Origin: Candidatus Zipacnadia bacterium
Lineage (GTDB): Bacteria > Armatimonadota > Zipacnadia > Zipacnadales > UBA5352
DNA length: 37,634 bases
Assembly: GCA_029821265.1 (NCBI GenBank)
Contig: JALGTR010000014.1
Location: 1-37,634, forward strand
Direction: 5' to 3'
Shown here: piece by piece, positions 1 to 6,304 of the stretch
How the letters are laid out: every line of letters begins with the position of its first letter
How positions within the stretch are numbered: position 1 is the stretch's first letter
The notes under the pieces: generated by a model
Told to the model about the DNA's origin: nothing
Seen by the model: the letters and a program-made list of their open reading frames with translations, nothing else
The model's database searches: none
Position numbers and translations under genes: made by a program

Positions 1-940
1 CTTCGTTCCCGGTCCAATGGTACGCGGCCGCGATCTCGCGCATCCACGTCGCCATTTCCGCAGGCGTCTGTGGGGGGTCGGGCACTCCCGCGCTCTCGTA
101 GAAGCCGGGGTTAGGCACCAGCGGCTTCCCGATCACACCCGCCTGCGTGCGCGTGACGCCGAACGCCTCGAACTCCCTGGCTCGTTCGGCCATGTAGTCG
201 GCGCTGTAGCTGTAGCCAGCTTCTGTCGGAGGATCTATCGCCGCGGCGATGCGCTCCATGGCCGTCAGCTCCGCCTCTGAGACCTCGTCGGGCCGGGCCA
301 CCGGTGTCTCCACCTCATCAGGATCGACCGGCTTCCACGCGAAGGCGTCTACGGGCCGGCAACCGAGGCGGTAGTCGATGATGCCGTTGTAGATCACCAG
401 GTCCACGAACAGCGTTCCGGAGTTCACATTTCGGGGGGCGGTGAGTCGGATGGTGTCCGTGTCCGCCGGGACGGTCCCTGTGAAGGCGTTGCCGTGGCGG
501 TAGTGCAGCGCCGCTCGCCGCCAGCCCTGGAACCCGAGCGGGAACTCGAAAGAGCCCCCGACGTCGCCATCGGCGATGAACTCGACCGTCGCCGTCCCCT
601 CGACAGGCTCGGGGCAGTAGAGCCAGATGCCGAACGCGGCCTTGTGGTAGCCGCCGTAGCCGCCGGTGCGGCTCACGTCGCCGACACCGTGGGCGATCTC
701 GATGCTTTCGCCGGCCCGCCAGTCCCAGCGCAGCGAGTGCGTCCCGTGCTTGTAGTGCGCATCGCTCAGGCTCAGCGAGTCCGGCCGTGTGGCCCTCCAC
801 CCGGCGGGCAGTTCCGCCTCGAACGATTCGTACATCGCCCCGGCGGGTGTGGCCTGCTCATCCCGGTTCTCCTGGGCGCAGCCGGTACAGACGACAGTGA
901 GGGCGACGAAAACGATCAGCGCAGCGCGCGTTCGGTGCAT
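1..940 (-). CDS. Chondroitin ABC lyase-like (PL8) lipoprotein, partial
   Basis: The reading frame is open from an ATG at 940 to the left edge, giving 313 codons with the C-terminus missing. The start is preceded by GGGAG. Residues 1-21 form a hydrophobic signal ending in VVCTGC, so lipidation at Cys21 is likely although the -3 residue is Cys rather than Leu. Residues 38-150 read like the N-terminal jelly-roll of chondroitin sulfate ABC lyases: FEAELPAGW, then SLSLSDAHYKHGTHSLRWDW, and later APRNVNSGTLFVD. The catalytic (alpha/alpha) toroid begins near residue 210, but the His/Tyr/Arg active-site residues would lie beyond the edge. The inferred role is eliminative cleavage of uronic-acid polysaccharides at the cell surface. 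It lies 20 bp after the oxidoreductase gene and probably shares its transcript. Family assignment is by remembered motif similarity; activity is unproven. Confidence 0.7.
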   Translation of the reverse strand, partial: MHRTRAALIVFVALTVVCTGCAQENRDEQATPAGAMYESFEAELPAGWRATRPDSLSLSDAHYKHGTHSLRWDWRAGESIEIAHGVGDVSRTGGYGGYHKAAFGIWLYCPEPVEGTATVEFIADGDVGGSFEFPLGFQGWRRAALHYRHGNAFTGTVPADTDTIRLTAPRNVNSGTLFVDLVIYNGIIDYRLGCRPVDAFAWKPVDPDEVETPVARPDEVSEAELTAMERIAAAIDPPTEAGYSYSADYMAERAREFEAFGVTRTQAGVIGKPLVPNPGFYESAGVPDPPQTPAEMATWMREIAAAYHWTGNE

Positions 941-960
941 GGATGTGCTCTCCCTGGGTG

Positions 961-2049
961 TCAGGTGGGTCGGAAGTCGGGCACTTCGATCGGCGCGCCA
1001 CCGCTTTCGGCTGAGATGTGCGCGCAGATTCCGGGTGCCGTGTAGTCCAGCGCCCGATAGACGTCGATCGCCGGCGGGCTGTCGTCGATGATGCAGCGCG
1101 CGAAGTCGTTGCACATATAGTATTCCGAGGTTCCGTGGCCCCCTGCGGTCGCCTCCGGTGGCGCATTGGTGTGGGAGACGCCGAGTGGCAGTAGCGCCGG
1201 TCCCTGCAGGTTCGGGGTCCGCTCCGAGTAGAGCATATGAGCGTTATCGGTGCCGCCTCGCGGGCCCTCGAGGTAGCCCTCGGTTCCGTAGATGACCATC
1301 CAGTGCATCGCCGGGTGGCGTGCGATCGAGAAGCCGGTGAGGATCTTGATGACCGCTTCGGACTCAGTCCTGAAGATCCCGACCTCCATGTCAATGGTGC
1401 CCAGCTCCGGGCTCACGTTGCAGCCGGTATGCGCGCCCGTCGCCGATGTGCAGCGGGTCTGCATGATCTCGAGGATCGGCCCCAGATCGTGCGTGCTGTA
1501 GTGAATCGGCGGCAGCGATGCGCGCCAGGTGGGCCCCGTCCCCGAACCCTCGGTCATGCCGTCATAGCGAGCCTGCATGAGCGGCCGGCAGTCGTGGATG
1601 TACTCGCCCTCCGCGTAGATGGGCGTACCGATGTCGCCGCGCCTGACGATCTCCTCGTAGGTCTGGATGTAGGCGAAGTAGCACATGTTCTCGGCGAACA
1701 TGTACTTGAGGCCGCTGCTCTCGACCGCTCTCGCGAGCTGCTCCGCCTCGTCGAGGTTCCACGCTGCCGGGACCTCGCAGAGCACATGCTTCCCGCCATC
1801 GAGCGCCTCCAGCGTATGCCGCACGTGCAGGGGTGCTGGCGTGGCGACGACGATCGCATCGATCTCCGCACGGCACAGCTCGGAGTAGTCATCGAAGTGA
1901 AGCGGCGCGCCGACCTCCTCCGCGACCTGCGCAGCACGGCCCGGCTCCACGTCGCACACGGCCGTCAGCTCCCAGTCGCGGTTGCCTTCGAACGTTCGGA
2001 CGAAACCCATCCCCCGCCGCAGTCCCGCGACACCGATCCGCAGTGGCAT
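961..2049 (-). CDS. Gfo/Idh/MocA family oxidoreductase
   Basis: This is a predicted NAD(P)-dependent sugar or cyclitol dehydrogenase of 362 residues, the usual family length. The start at 2049 is chosen because AGGAGG lies 8 nt upstream; an ATG 18 codons earlier has no comparable site. The N-terminal Rossmann fold starts GVAGLRRG (residues 6-13), followed by the acidic AVCDVEP (30-36) and VVATPAPLH. The canonical EKP motif, whose Lys is catalytic in many members, reads EVP at 92-94. The C-terminal half carries the alpha/beta dimerisation domain with HYSTHDLGPILEI, a common substrate-pocket signature. It precedes the lyase-like lipoprotein gene by 20 bp, suggesting a role in processing its sugar products. 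Substrate is unknown. Confidence 0.9.
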   Translation of the reverse strand: MPLRIGVAGLRRGMGFVRTFEGNRDWELTAVCDVEPGRAAQVAEEVGAPLHFDDYSELCRAEIDAIVVATPAPLHVRHTLEALDGGKHVLCEVPAAWNLDEAEQLARAVESSGLKYMFAENMCYFAYIQTYEEIVRRGDIGTPIYAEGEYIHDCRPLMQARYDGMTEGSGTGPTWRASLPPIHYSTHDLGPILEIMQTRCTSATGAHTGCNVSPELGTIDMEVGIFRTESEAVIKILTGFSIARHPAMHWMVIYGTEGYLEGPRGGTDNAHMLYSERTPNLQGPALLPLGVSHTNAPPEATAGGHGTSEYYMCNDFARCIIDDSPPAIDVYRALDYTAPGICAHISAESGGAPIEVPDFRPT

Positions 2050-2153
2050 GGCGTCTCCTCCTACAGACCTGATCTTCGGAGGCCTACACTTGACCAGGCG
2101 CACGTCTGAATCCTCCGCACACAGGGCATCGGTCTTCGTGCGGCGTACATGGC

Positions 2154-2187
2154 GGAGCCCGCCTCATCGTGTGATCAGGCGGGCTCC
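2154..2187. terminator. GC-rich hairpin in the 2050-2355 intergenic region
   Basis: There is a perfect 11-bp inverted repeat, GGAGCCCGCCT at 2154-2164 and AGGCGGGCTCC at 2177-2187, with a 12-nt loop. No U-tract follows on either strand, so it may be an attenuator, an mRNA-end structure or a Rho-independent terminator of the U-poor type. It lies about 105 nt upstream of the oxidoreductase start. The rest of the 306-nt region has no convincing coding sequence. It also holds the palindrome at 2294-2310 and the terminator at 2321-2347. Confidence 0.4.
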
Positions 2188-2293
2188 CGTGCGTCTCGCG
2201 TTTTGGCGCGGTCTCGTCCGGGTGACTTGGTTCGCTCTGGCGATCGCCGGGTTCACGCCCTACCCATTGGCGTCGGCCGGGCGTCAGGCCACT

Positions 2294-2310
2294 TACTACT
2301 TATGGTAGTA
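2294..2310. promoter_or_regulatory. TACTA-N7-TAGTA palindrome, copy 1
   Basis: The sequence is TACTACTTATGGTAGTA, here with 6-bp half-sites (TACTAC/GTAGTA). It is the same 17-bp dyad found at 2876-2892 and 4790-4806. It sits just beyond the terminator of the repeat-protein gene and about 245 nt upstream of the oxidoreductase start, so it could serve that minus-strand unit. A TACCAT hexamer lies in it on the minus strand, but I see no -35 box at the right distance. It is a likely operator because of its recurrence; the binding protein is unknown. Confidence 0.5.
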
Positions 2311-2320
2311 GCTTCGGGCG

Positions 2321-2347
2321 AAAAAAAGCCCCGAGCGTCACGGGGCT
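2321..2347 (-). terminator. Rho-independent terminator
   Basis: On the minus strand AGCCCCG (2347-2341) pairs perfectly with CGGGGCT (2333-2327) across a 7-nt loop, followed at once by a run of seven T. It begins 8 nt after the TAG stop of the tetrapeptide-repeat gene. It is the only classical U-tract terminator I find in the window. Confidence 0.9.
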
Positions 2348-2355
2348 GATGCAGC

Positions 2356-2829
2356 CTACCAGCACCAGCGCCGGTCGCGGTAGCGCTCGTAGTCCCCTCG
2401 GTCGTCCCAGCCGTCGTCGTACCCGTAGTCGTAGCCGCGGTCGAAGCCACGATCGTAGCCGTGGTCATAGCCAACGTCGTAGCCGTTGTTCCAGCCGCGG
2501 TTGTAGGTGCGCCTGAGCACGTTTGACCGACTGTACGAGCGGTCGCGATACGTCGGGCCGTGGTCTCTGCGATCGTGGTCCCGCCGGTCATACTTTCGCT
2601 CCCACGCGCGGCTGTTGCCGTTGTAGAAGCCCCGGCGATCCCGATCGTAGCGATCGTAGTCGTCGTCATCGCCGATCATCCCGTAGATCGCCGCACCGGC
2701 TGCGATCCCCCACAGCGCACGCTCAAGATCGTTGTCGGCGACTGCCGGCTTCGGTGCGATGACACCGGTGCCCAGCAACGCGAAGCTCACGACGACCGTC
2801 AGTCCCCAGATCATGCCCCTGCCGAACAT
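2356..2829 (-). CDS. Exported Tyr/Asp/Arg/Gly tetrapeptide-repeat protein
   Basis: This is a 157-residue protein that I do not recognise by family. ATG at 2829 follows AGGAG with 9-nt spacing. Residues 1-31 form a signal sequence (cleavage near AVA-DND). A short Ala/Gly hydrophobic stretch at 39-52 (GIAAGAAIYGMIG) resembles a glycine-zipper segment. The rest is strongly hydrophilic: DDDDYDRYDRDRR, RRDHDRRDH, then seven consecutive G-[YFW]-D-x tetrapeptides at 116-143 and a terminal RRWCW. Such Tyr/Asp/Arg-rich tails often belong to cell-envelope or metal-interacting proteins, but no function can be assigned. It has its own upstream palindrome and its own terminator, so it is probably a single-gene unit adjacent to three other small exported proteins. 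Confidence 0.75.
   Translation of the reverse strand: MFGRGMIWGLTVVVSFALLGTGVIAPKPAVADNDLERALWGIAAGAAIYGMIGDDDDYDRYDRDRRGFYNGNSRAWERKYDRRDHDRRDHGPTYRDRSYSRSNVLRRTYNRGWNNGYDVGYDHGYDRGFDRGYDYGYDDGWDDRGDYERYRDRRWCW
2401..2484 (-). repeat. 12-bp-period tandem repeat (G-[YFW]-D-x, seven units)
   Basis: Seven tandem tetrapeptide units occur inside the preceding gene: GYDV, GYDH, GYDR, GFDR, GYDY, GYDD, GWDD. The third base and the fourth codon vary, so the repeat is kept at protein level more than at DNA level. This is consistent with selection on the aromatic/Asp/Gly spacing. Confidence 0.8.
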
Positions 2830-2875
2830 TTCACTCGCTCCTTTCTGCAGCGCTCTGGCGTAAGGTCCTCGTCAC

Positions 2876-2892
2876 TACTACAGAATATAGTA
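2876..2892. promoter_or_regulatory. TACTA-N7-TAGTA palindrome, copy 2
   Basis: The sequence is TACTACAGAATATAGTA, 47 nt upstream of the start of the tetrapeptide-repeat gene, within the most AT-rich stretch of the region (about 2880-2925). On the minus strand the centre reads TATATTCT, a plausible -10 element. A TTGAGA hexamer lies just upstream, but the spacing to a good -10 is not ideal. The dyad probably overlaps the core promoter of the downstream gene and could act as an operator. Confidence 0.6.
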
Positions 2893-2961
2893 TTTATTCT
2901 CAATGCTTATTTGTCGGTAGGGTCCCGTAACGTTACTGGCTTTGTGCAGAAGAAGGTTCGA

Positions 2962-2987
2962 GGCCCGCGACGTAGCCGCCGCGGGCC
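2962..2987 (-). terminator. Candidate terminator hairpin after the secretin-domain gene
   Basis: A perfect 8-bp GC stem (GGCCCGCG with CGCGGGCC, 10-nt loop) begins 11 nt after the stop codon at 2999. The minus-strand continuation is TCGAACCTTCTTCTG, pyrimidine-rich but without a true U-tract. It probably ends or stabilises the 4718-2999 transcript. Confidence 0.4.
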
Positions 2988-2998
2988 CTGAGGCGCAA

Positions 2999-3754
2999 TC
3001 AGAAGTTGTCGTCGATACCGCCGAAGTCGCCGCGGCTGCCATAGCCGCTGCTGCCGCGGCTTCCGAAGCTACTGCTCCCGTAGCCGCCGCGGCTGCCATA
3101 GCTGCTGCTGCCGTAGCCACCACGGCTGCTGTAGCTGCTGCTGCCGTAGCCGCCGCGACCGCCATAGCCGCCGCTCTGGCCGTACTGACTGCCGCCGTAG
3201 TATCCGCCGGCCTCGACGACTTCGCCGCCGAAGATTGCCGCCGCCATGTCAGCGCCCAGGTACTTCGGGAATATCAGCTCGAGCACTTCGACGCGCTCCT
3301 CATCCCCCTCGTCGTCCGCCGCCTGCGTTGCGCCCGGCACGTAGTTGCCAACCTGGCGCTCCGGTCGGGGAGCCTCGCGAGCCCCACCTGCCACCTGCGG
3401 CATGATCGCGGTGTCGCGGGCCTCACGCTGCGCCGGCTGCGGCCGCTCGCGGATCACGAAGCTGCCGTTCTGAGGTACAGCCATCAGGTCAAGCGGCTCC
3501 AGAACGCTCATCAAAGCCTGCTGTGGGGTGAGTTCAACCACGGATGCGTAGACCTGCGTATCCGGGTCCACCCCTTGTGCGAGCGTGTACTGGAGGCCGT
3601 AGCCCCTGCTCAGAAGCTGAAGCACCTGGCCCAGGGTCTCGCCCTGGAATGTCGCCGTGATGCGCGCTTCCTCATCCTGCGCCATCGCCGGTGCCGCTAC
3701 CAGACCCAGCACCAGCAGCGCTGCGACCATGAGCGCAACCGTTCTCGTACGCAT
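2999..3754 (-). CDS. Exported secretin N-domain protein with Gly/Ser/Tyr repeat tail
   Basis: This is a 251-residue exported protein. The start at 3754 follows GGAGGAGAG. Residues 1-25 are a signal peptide cut at AMA-QDEE. Residues 30-95 (ITATFQGETLGQVLQLLS, then YGLQYTLAQGVD and LTPQQALMSVLEPLDL) match the secretin/TonB short N-terminal (STN, N0) fold of PilQ, GspD and FecA proteins. Residues 155-180 (VEVLELIFPKYLGADMAAAI) resemble the start of a secretin N1 domain. There is no secretin beta-barrel. Instead residues 183-246 are a low-complexity tail with three 11-residue repeats of the type GGYGSSSYGSR. It could be a surface adaptor, or a fragment that binds a type II/IV secretion or pilus complex. 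It is the last gene of the 4718-2999 cluster, 62 bp after its neighbour. Confidence 0.8.
   Translation of the reverse strand: MRTRTVALMVAALLVLGLVAAPAMAQDEEARITATFQGETLGQVLQLLSRGYGLQYTLAQGVDPDTQVYASVVELTPQQALMSVLEPLDLMAVPQNGSFVIRERPQPAQREARDTAIMPQVAGGAREAPRPERQVGNYVPGATQAADDEGDEERVEVLELIFPKYLGADMAAAIFGGEVVEAGGYYGGSQYGQSGGYGGRGGYGSSSYSSRGGYGSSSYGSRGGYGSSSFGSRGSSGYGSRGDFGGIDDNF
3056..3154 (-). repeat. 33-bp tandem repeat, three units
   Basis: The repeat codes for three successive 11-residue units (GGYGSSSYSSR, GGYGSSSYGSR, GGYGSSSFGSR) in the C-terminal tail of the secretin-domain protein. A shorter degenerate unit (GSSGYGSRGDFGG) follows. The DNA units are nearly identical, so copy number could vary between strains. 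Confidence 0.85.
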
Positions 3755-3816
3755 TCTCTATCTCTCCTCCCCCTCCGTCTTTCGGGCACGGTCCGTCCTG
3801 TAGCTTCTCGGTTCGT

Positions 3817-4245
3817 CTATCTGTACCAGCCGCGCCAGCCCCAGCCGACGCCCCACTTTCGCTGCTCGCGCCGCCACAGTCGATGGCAGCTCGCAGGGCT
3901 GTCGCAGTCGGGCCTGAGGTGGTAGCCCGGCGGGTGCACGAAGATCGTATCACGCGGCGGCGGCAGCCGGAAGCGCGGATCCTGCGGGCGAGGAACATTC
4001 CTGCCCGCCGGAACGTGACCCCACACCTCGTTGAGTTTCTCCTGCCAGCGCCGTGTGAAGCTGCTCTGATACGGCCTGTCGGTCGGTCGGAAATACGGCC
4101 CCTTCGCCCCGACCTCGCCGCGAAACTGCCTGTCAATGATCGTCTCCGACTGGGTCTGCTGCGCAGTTGCCTCCGTTGTCCCCACCAGCACAACCGCAGC
4201 GACCAGCGCCACAACCATCAGCGTTGCGTACGTCCGCAACCTCAT
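3817..4245 (-). CDS. Small exported aromatic/Arg-rich protein, FxGEV type
   Basis: This is a 142-residue protein of unknown family. ATG at 4245 follows GGAGGAG with good spacing. The signal peptide covers residues 1-29 (ATAQ cleavage region). The mature part shares a pattern with the upstream protein: F-R-G-E-V-x-x-K-G, then Y-F-R-P-T, a Ser-Phe pair, and a Cys-His followed by an Arg/Trp-rich segment (SCHRLWRR here, RCHHWRDL there). The C-terminus is a Trp/Gly/Arg run ending GWYR. It has two Cys spaced CDSPASCH, not a CxxCH motif. The two proteins look like diverged paralogues in one operon, 44 bp apart. It might be a periplasmic or surface structural component, but no enzymatic motif is visible. 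Confidence 0.75.
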   Translation of the reverse strand: MRLRTYATLMVVALVAAVVLVGTTEATAQQTQSETIIDRQFRGEVGAKGPYFRPTDRPYQSSFTRRWQEKLNEVWGHVPAGRNVPRPQDPRFRLPPPRDTIFVHPPGYHLRPDCDSPASCHRLWRREQRKWGVGWGWRGWYR

Positions 4246-4289
4246 CTCAACCGCTCCTCCGCCTCAGTGATGCTGGTGACAGACGCCGT

Positions 4290-4718
4290 CTACCTGTATC
4301 GATATCCGAGGTACGGCCAGCCCATTCCGTGTTTCGGCCCGGTCACCGATCGCATCGGCTTCTCGTACCAGTACTGCCCGGTCAGCGGATACGGCGAGTA
4401 GACCGTGCCGCGCCGCGCCTGGGTCAACTCATACCGGGACGGCTCCAGGCCGCACCAGTCACACCTGTGGCCGAGATCCCGCCAGTGGTGGCATCGCGCG
4501 CAGCGAACCGGATGATCATACCGTTCCGCGAAGCTCGGCGTCTCGGTCGCCTCCGGACGGTAGTAGTAGCCGGGAGGGCCCGGGGTCTGGCCATCCTTGA
4601 CGGTGACCTCGCCCTCGAATCCACCGATGTACCACATGTCCTGAGTGCCCTGTGCGAAGGCCGCCGCGACACAGACCACGGCAAGAGCTGCGAATCCGAT
4701 TCTGACCAGCCTGCCCAT
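4290..4718 (-). CDS. Small exported CxxCH/CxxC protein, FxGEV type
   Basis: This 142-residue exported protein is the first gene of the 4718-2999 cluster. I take ATG 4718 because GGAG lies 9 nt upstream; the ATG at 4727 has GGAG touching it. The signal peptide covers about residues 1-23 (AAAFAQG). The mature protein begins F-E-G-E-V-x-V-K-D-G, then Y-Y-Y-R-P and P-S-F, as in its neighbour. A central CARCHHWRDLGHRCDWCG contains a CxxCH motif plus a second CxxC 9 residues later. CxxCH in an exported protein is the classic c-type haem site. The paired CxxC motifs equally fit a zinc ribbon, and only one CxxCH is present. The C-terminus (GMGWPYLGYRYR) is Tyr/Arg-rich. Function is unknown. Confidence 0.75.
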   Translation of the reverse strand: MGRLVRIGFAALAVVCVAAAFAQGTQDMWYIGGFEGEVTVKDGQTPGPPGYYYRPEATETPSFAERYDHPVRCARCHHWRDLGHRCDWCGLEPSRYELTQARRGTVYSPYPLTGQYWYEKPMRSVTGPKHGMGWPYLGYRYR

Positions 4719-4772
4719 CGGTCTCATCTCCGTTGCCCCATTCTGGCAGGTTGCGTTGCCAGCCGTACGGGA

Positions 4773-4801
4773 ATGGTAGCCCTTCTATCTACTAATGTCA
4801 A
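4773..4801 (-). promoter_or_regulatory. Sigma70-type promoter of the 4718-2999 cluster
   Basis: On the minus strand there is TTGACA (4801-4796), a 17-nt spacer and TACCAT (4778-4773). That is a perfect -35 and a four-of-six -10 at optimal spacing. Transcription would begin about 50 nt upstream of the first start codon. The -35 hexamer forms the centre of the palindrome at 4790-4806, so a bound regulator should compete with RNA polymerase, which implies repression. Confidence 0.65.
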
Positions 4802-4806
4802 TAGTA
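4790..4806. promoter_or_regulatory. TACTA-N7-TAGTA palindrome, copy 3 (operator over -35)
   Basis: The sequence is TACTAATGTCAATAGTA. With flanks it extends to a 21-bp dyad, TCTACTA-N7-TAGTAGA (4788-4808). The seven central bases contain the -35 hexamer of the cluster promoter. This is the strongest of the three copies because it combines an extended dyad with a good promoter. Confidence 0.65.
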
Positions 4807-4899
4807 GACGACGATTAGTGACCTCGTCCGTGTGAATCGACGCTGGACCCCGTCCCTGTGTTCCCCCTTTTTTCGCGCGCAACCGTCCGTGGTCGGGAT

Positions 4900-5259
4900 T
4901 CAGTGTAGATACGCGGTCACAAAGGCATATGCGGCGCGCATGGAGACCTCGATCTCGTCGTCATTCTCGCCGAGGGCCCGCTCCAGCGTGTGCGGCCCCT
5001 CGTAGCCCAGTTCCTGCAGCCGTGGCAGCAACTGCGCATAGCCGACGTCACCGTCGCCGAGCCGCTCGTGCGGATCGGCCCCCGCGTAGTAGCCCAGCGC
5101 GACGTTCTCAAAGCCGGCGGCAGCCGCGGCAGGGAGGAACGAGTCGAAGCGTCGATTGCAGAAGTTGTATGCGGCGATTATGGCCGTCTGAGCCCGATGC
5201 CTCCGGAGGAATGGTTTCGTGATCGGGCCGTACCTCGGGGATTCGCGGCGCCCCACCAT
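4900..5259 (-). pseudogene. Remnant of a sugar-phosphate isomerase/epimerase (TIM barrel)
   Basis: A 119-codon frame ends with the typical C-terminus of xylose-isomerase-like sugar-phosphate isomerases: DPHERLGDGDVGYAQLLPRL, then QELGYEGPHTLER and a closing helix. Family members are usually about 260-300 residues, so at least half of the barrel is missing. The preceding part (AAYNFCNRRFDSF, AAGFENVALGYY) looks like an early strand-helix unit joined directly to the C-terminal unit, as after an internal deletion. The metal-binding Glu, Asp and His residues of the middle strands are absent. The best ATG has GGAG directly adjacent to it, a poor site. A short functional protein cannot be excluded. 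It is divergent from the oxidoreductase at 5351, a common partner of such isomerases. Confidence 0.55.
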
Positions 5260-5350
5260 CTCCTGCGCCGGCGGAGGGACACGCCGCTTCGGTGCGGAAT
5301 ATCATCACGAACGTTGCCAGCTCCACCGTTACGATGGGAGACCCGAGCCG

Positions 5351-6304
5351 ATGTCGCTTCAGGACGTGCGAGTGGGCTTTGTGGGGTGCGGGCGTCACGC
5401 GACCGAAGTACTGCTGCCCGCGGTTCACGCCGCCGGAATGGACCTCGCCAGCGTCTGCGATCTCGACAGGCGTCGCGCTCAGCGCACCAATCGCCGCTTC
5501 GGCGCCTTTCGGCCCTACCAGGACCTGCGCAAAATGATCGACGAGATGGACCTCGATGCGGTGCTCGTCTGCGGGCCGCCTGAGATGCACTCTGAGGCGG
5601 CGACCGTCGCCCTCGAGCGCGGCTGTCACGTCTGGGTCGAGATGCCGGCCGCCCCCACAGCGGATGAGGCCGACAGCATCGCGCAGCTTGCCGCCACGCG
5701 CGGTCTCATCGCTCAGCCAGGCCTGATGATGCGCTTCGCTCCCGCCTACCGGCGCCTGCGCGATATCGTGACAGGCGAGGGCTTCGGTCGGGCGCTGGCC
5801 ATGAGCATCACCTGGTGGCCGCCCCTGCGGGATGGTCACGATGATCCTCTGCTCTTCGACGCGCCACACGTGCTCGATCTCGCCCGATTCATGCTCGGCG
5901 AGATCGAGGGCGTCTGTGCGCTTTGTGCCGCCCCACAACGCGCATCGCTCGCCCTCAGCTTCGCCTCAGGAGCGACGGGCACGATCAGCTTCGTCGCCGG
6001 AGCCGCCCGGTCGCATGAGAGCGTCTTCATCGCAGGCACCGACTCTCTGGCCAGCGCCGAGGACCGTCGAGACCTTGCAGTGCGCCGCCGCGATACCGAC
6101 GAGATCACGCTCTGGCGGGTCGATTCGGCCACCGCTGAAGGCCACGGGAGCACCGACCAGCTCGGCTACCTTCTGGAGATCGAGAGCTTCGGAAGGTCCG
6201 TGCTCGGGGAGGAAGAGCCTCGCGCGACCATGGAGGATGCCGCCGCGGCCATGCGCCTCGCCGAACGTGTCGCAGCGTCTGAGGAGGTGCCATCATCGCC
6301 ATGA
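5351..6304 (+). CDS. Gfo/Idh/MocA family oxidoreductase
   Basis: This is a 317-residue NAD(P)-dependent oxidoreductase and the first gene of the long plus-strand operon. The start at 5351 places the Rossmann motif (VGFVGCGRHA, residues 8-17) close to the N-terminus; GGGAG lies about 11 nt upstream. A VCDLDR segment after strand 2 and LVCGPPEMH follow. The usual EKP catalytic motif reads EMP (97-99), so the common catalytic Lys is missing, as in the other family member at 961-2049. The C-terminal half (WWPPLRDGHDDP, FDAPHVLDLARFMLGE) keeps the expected substrate-domain layout. Its stop overlaps the next start (ATGA at 6301-6304), implying translational coupling. Whether it works with the downstream membrane-protein system or is only co-transcribed is unknown. 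Confidence 0.88.
   Translation: MSLQDVRVGFVGCGRHATEVLLPAVHAAGMDLASVCDLDRRRAQRTNRRFGAFRPYQDLRKMIDEMDLDAVLVCGPPEMHSEAATVALERGCHVWVEMPAAPTADEADSIAQLAATRGLIAQPGLMMRFAPAYRRLRDIVTGEGFGRALAMSITWWPPLRDGHDDPLLFDAPHVLDLARFMLGEIEGVCALCAAPQRASLALSFASGATGTISFVAGAARSHESVFIAGTDSLASAEDRRDLAVRRRDTDEITLWRVDSATAEGHGSTDQLGYLLEIESFGRSVLGEEEPRATMEDAAAAMRLAERVAASEEVPSSP

Noticed and set aside
2942-3925. A 327-codon plus-strand frame across the secretin-domain gene with a long Ala-rich run.
   Set aside because: The Ala run is the antisense reading of the Gly/Ser/Tyr repeats; the minus strand has signal peptides and SD sites.
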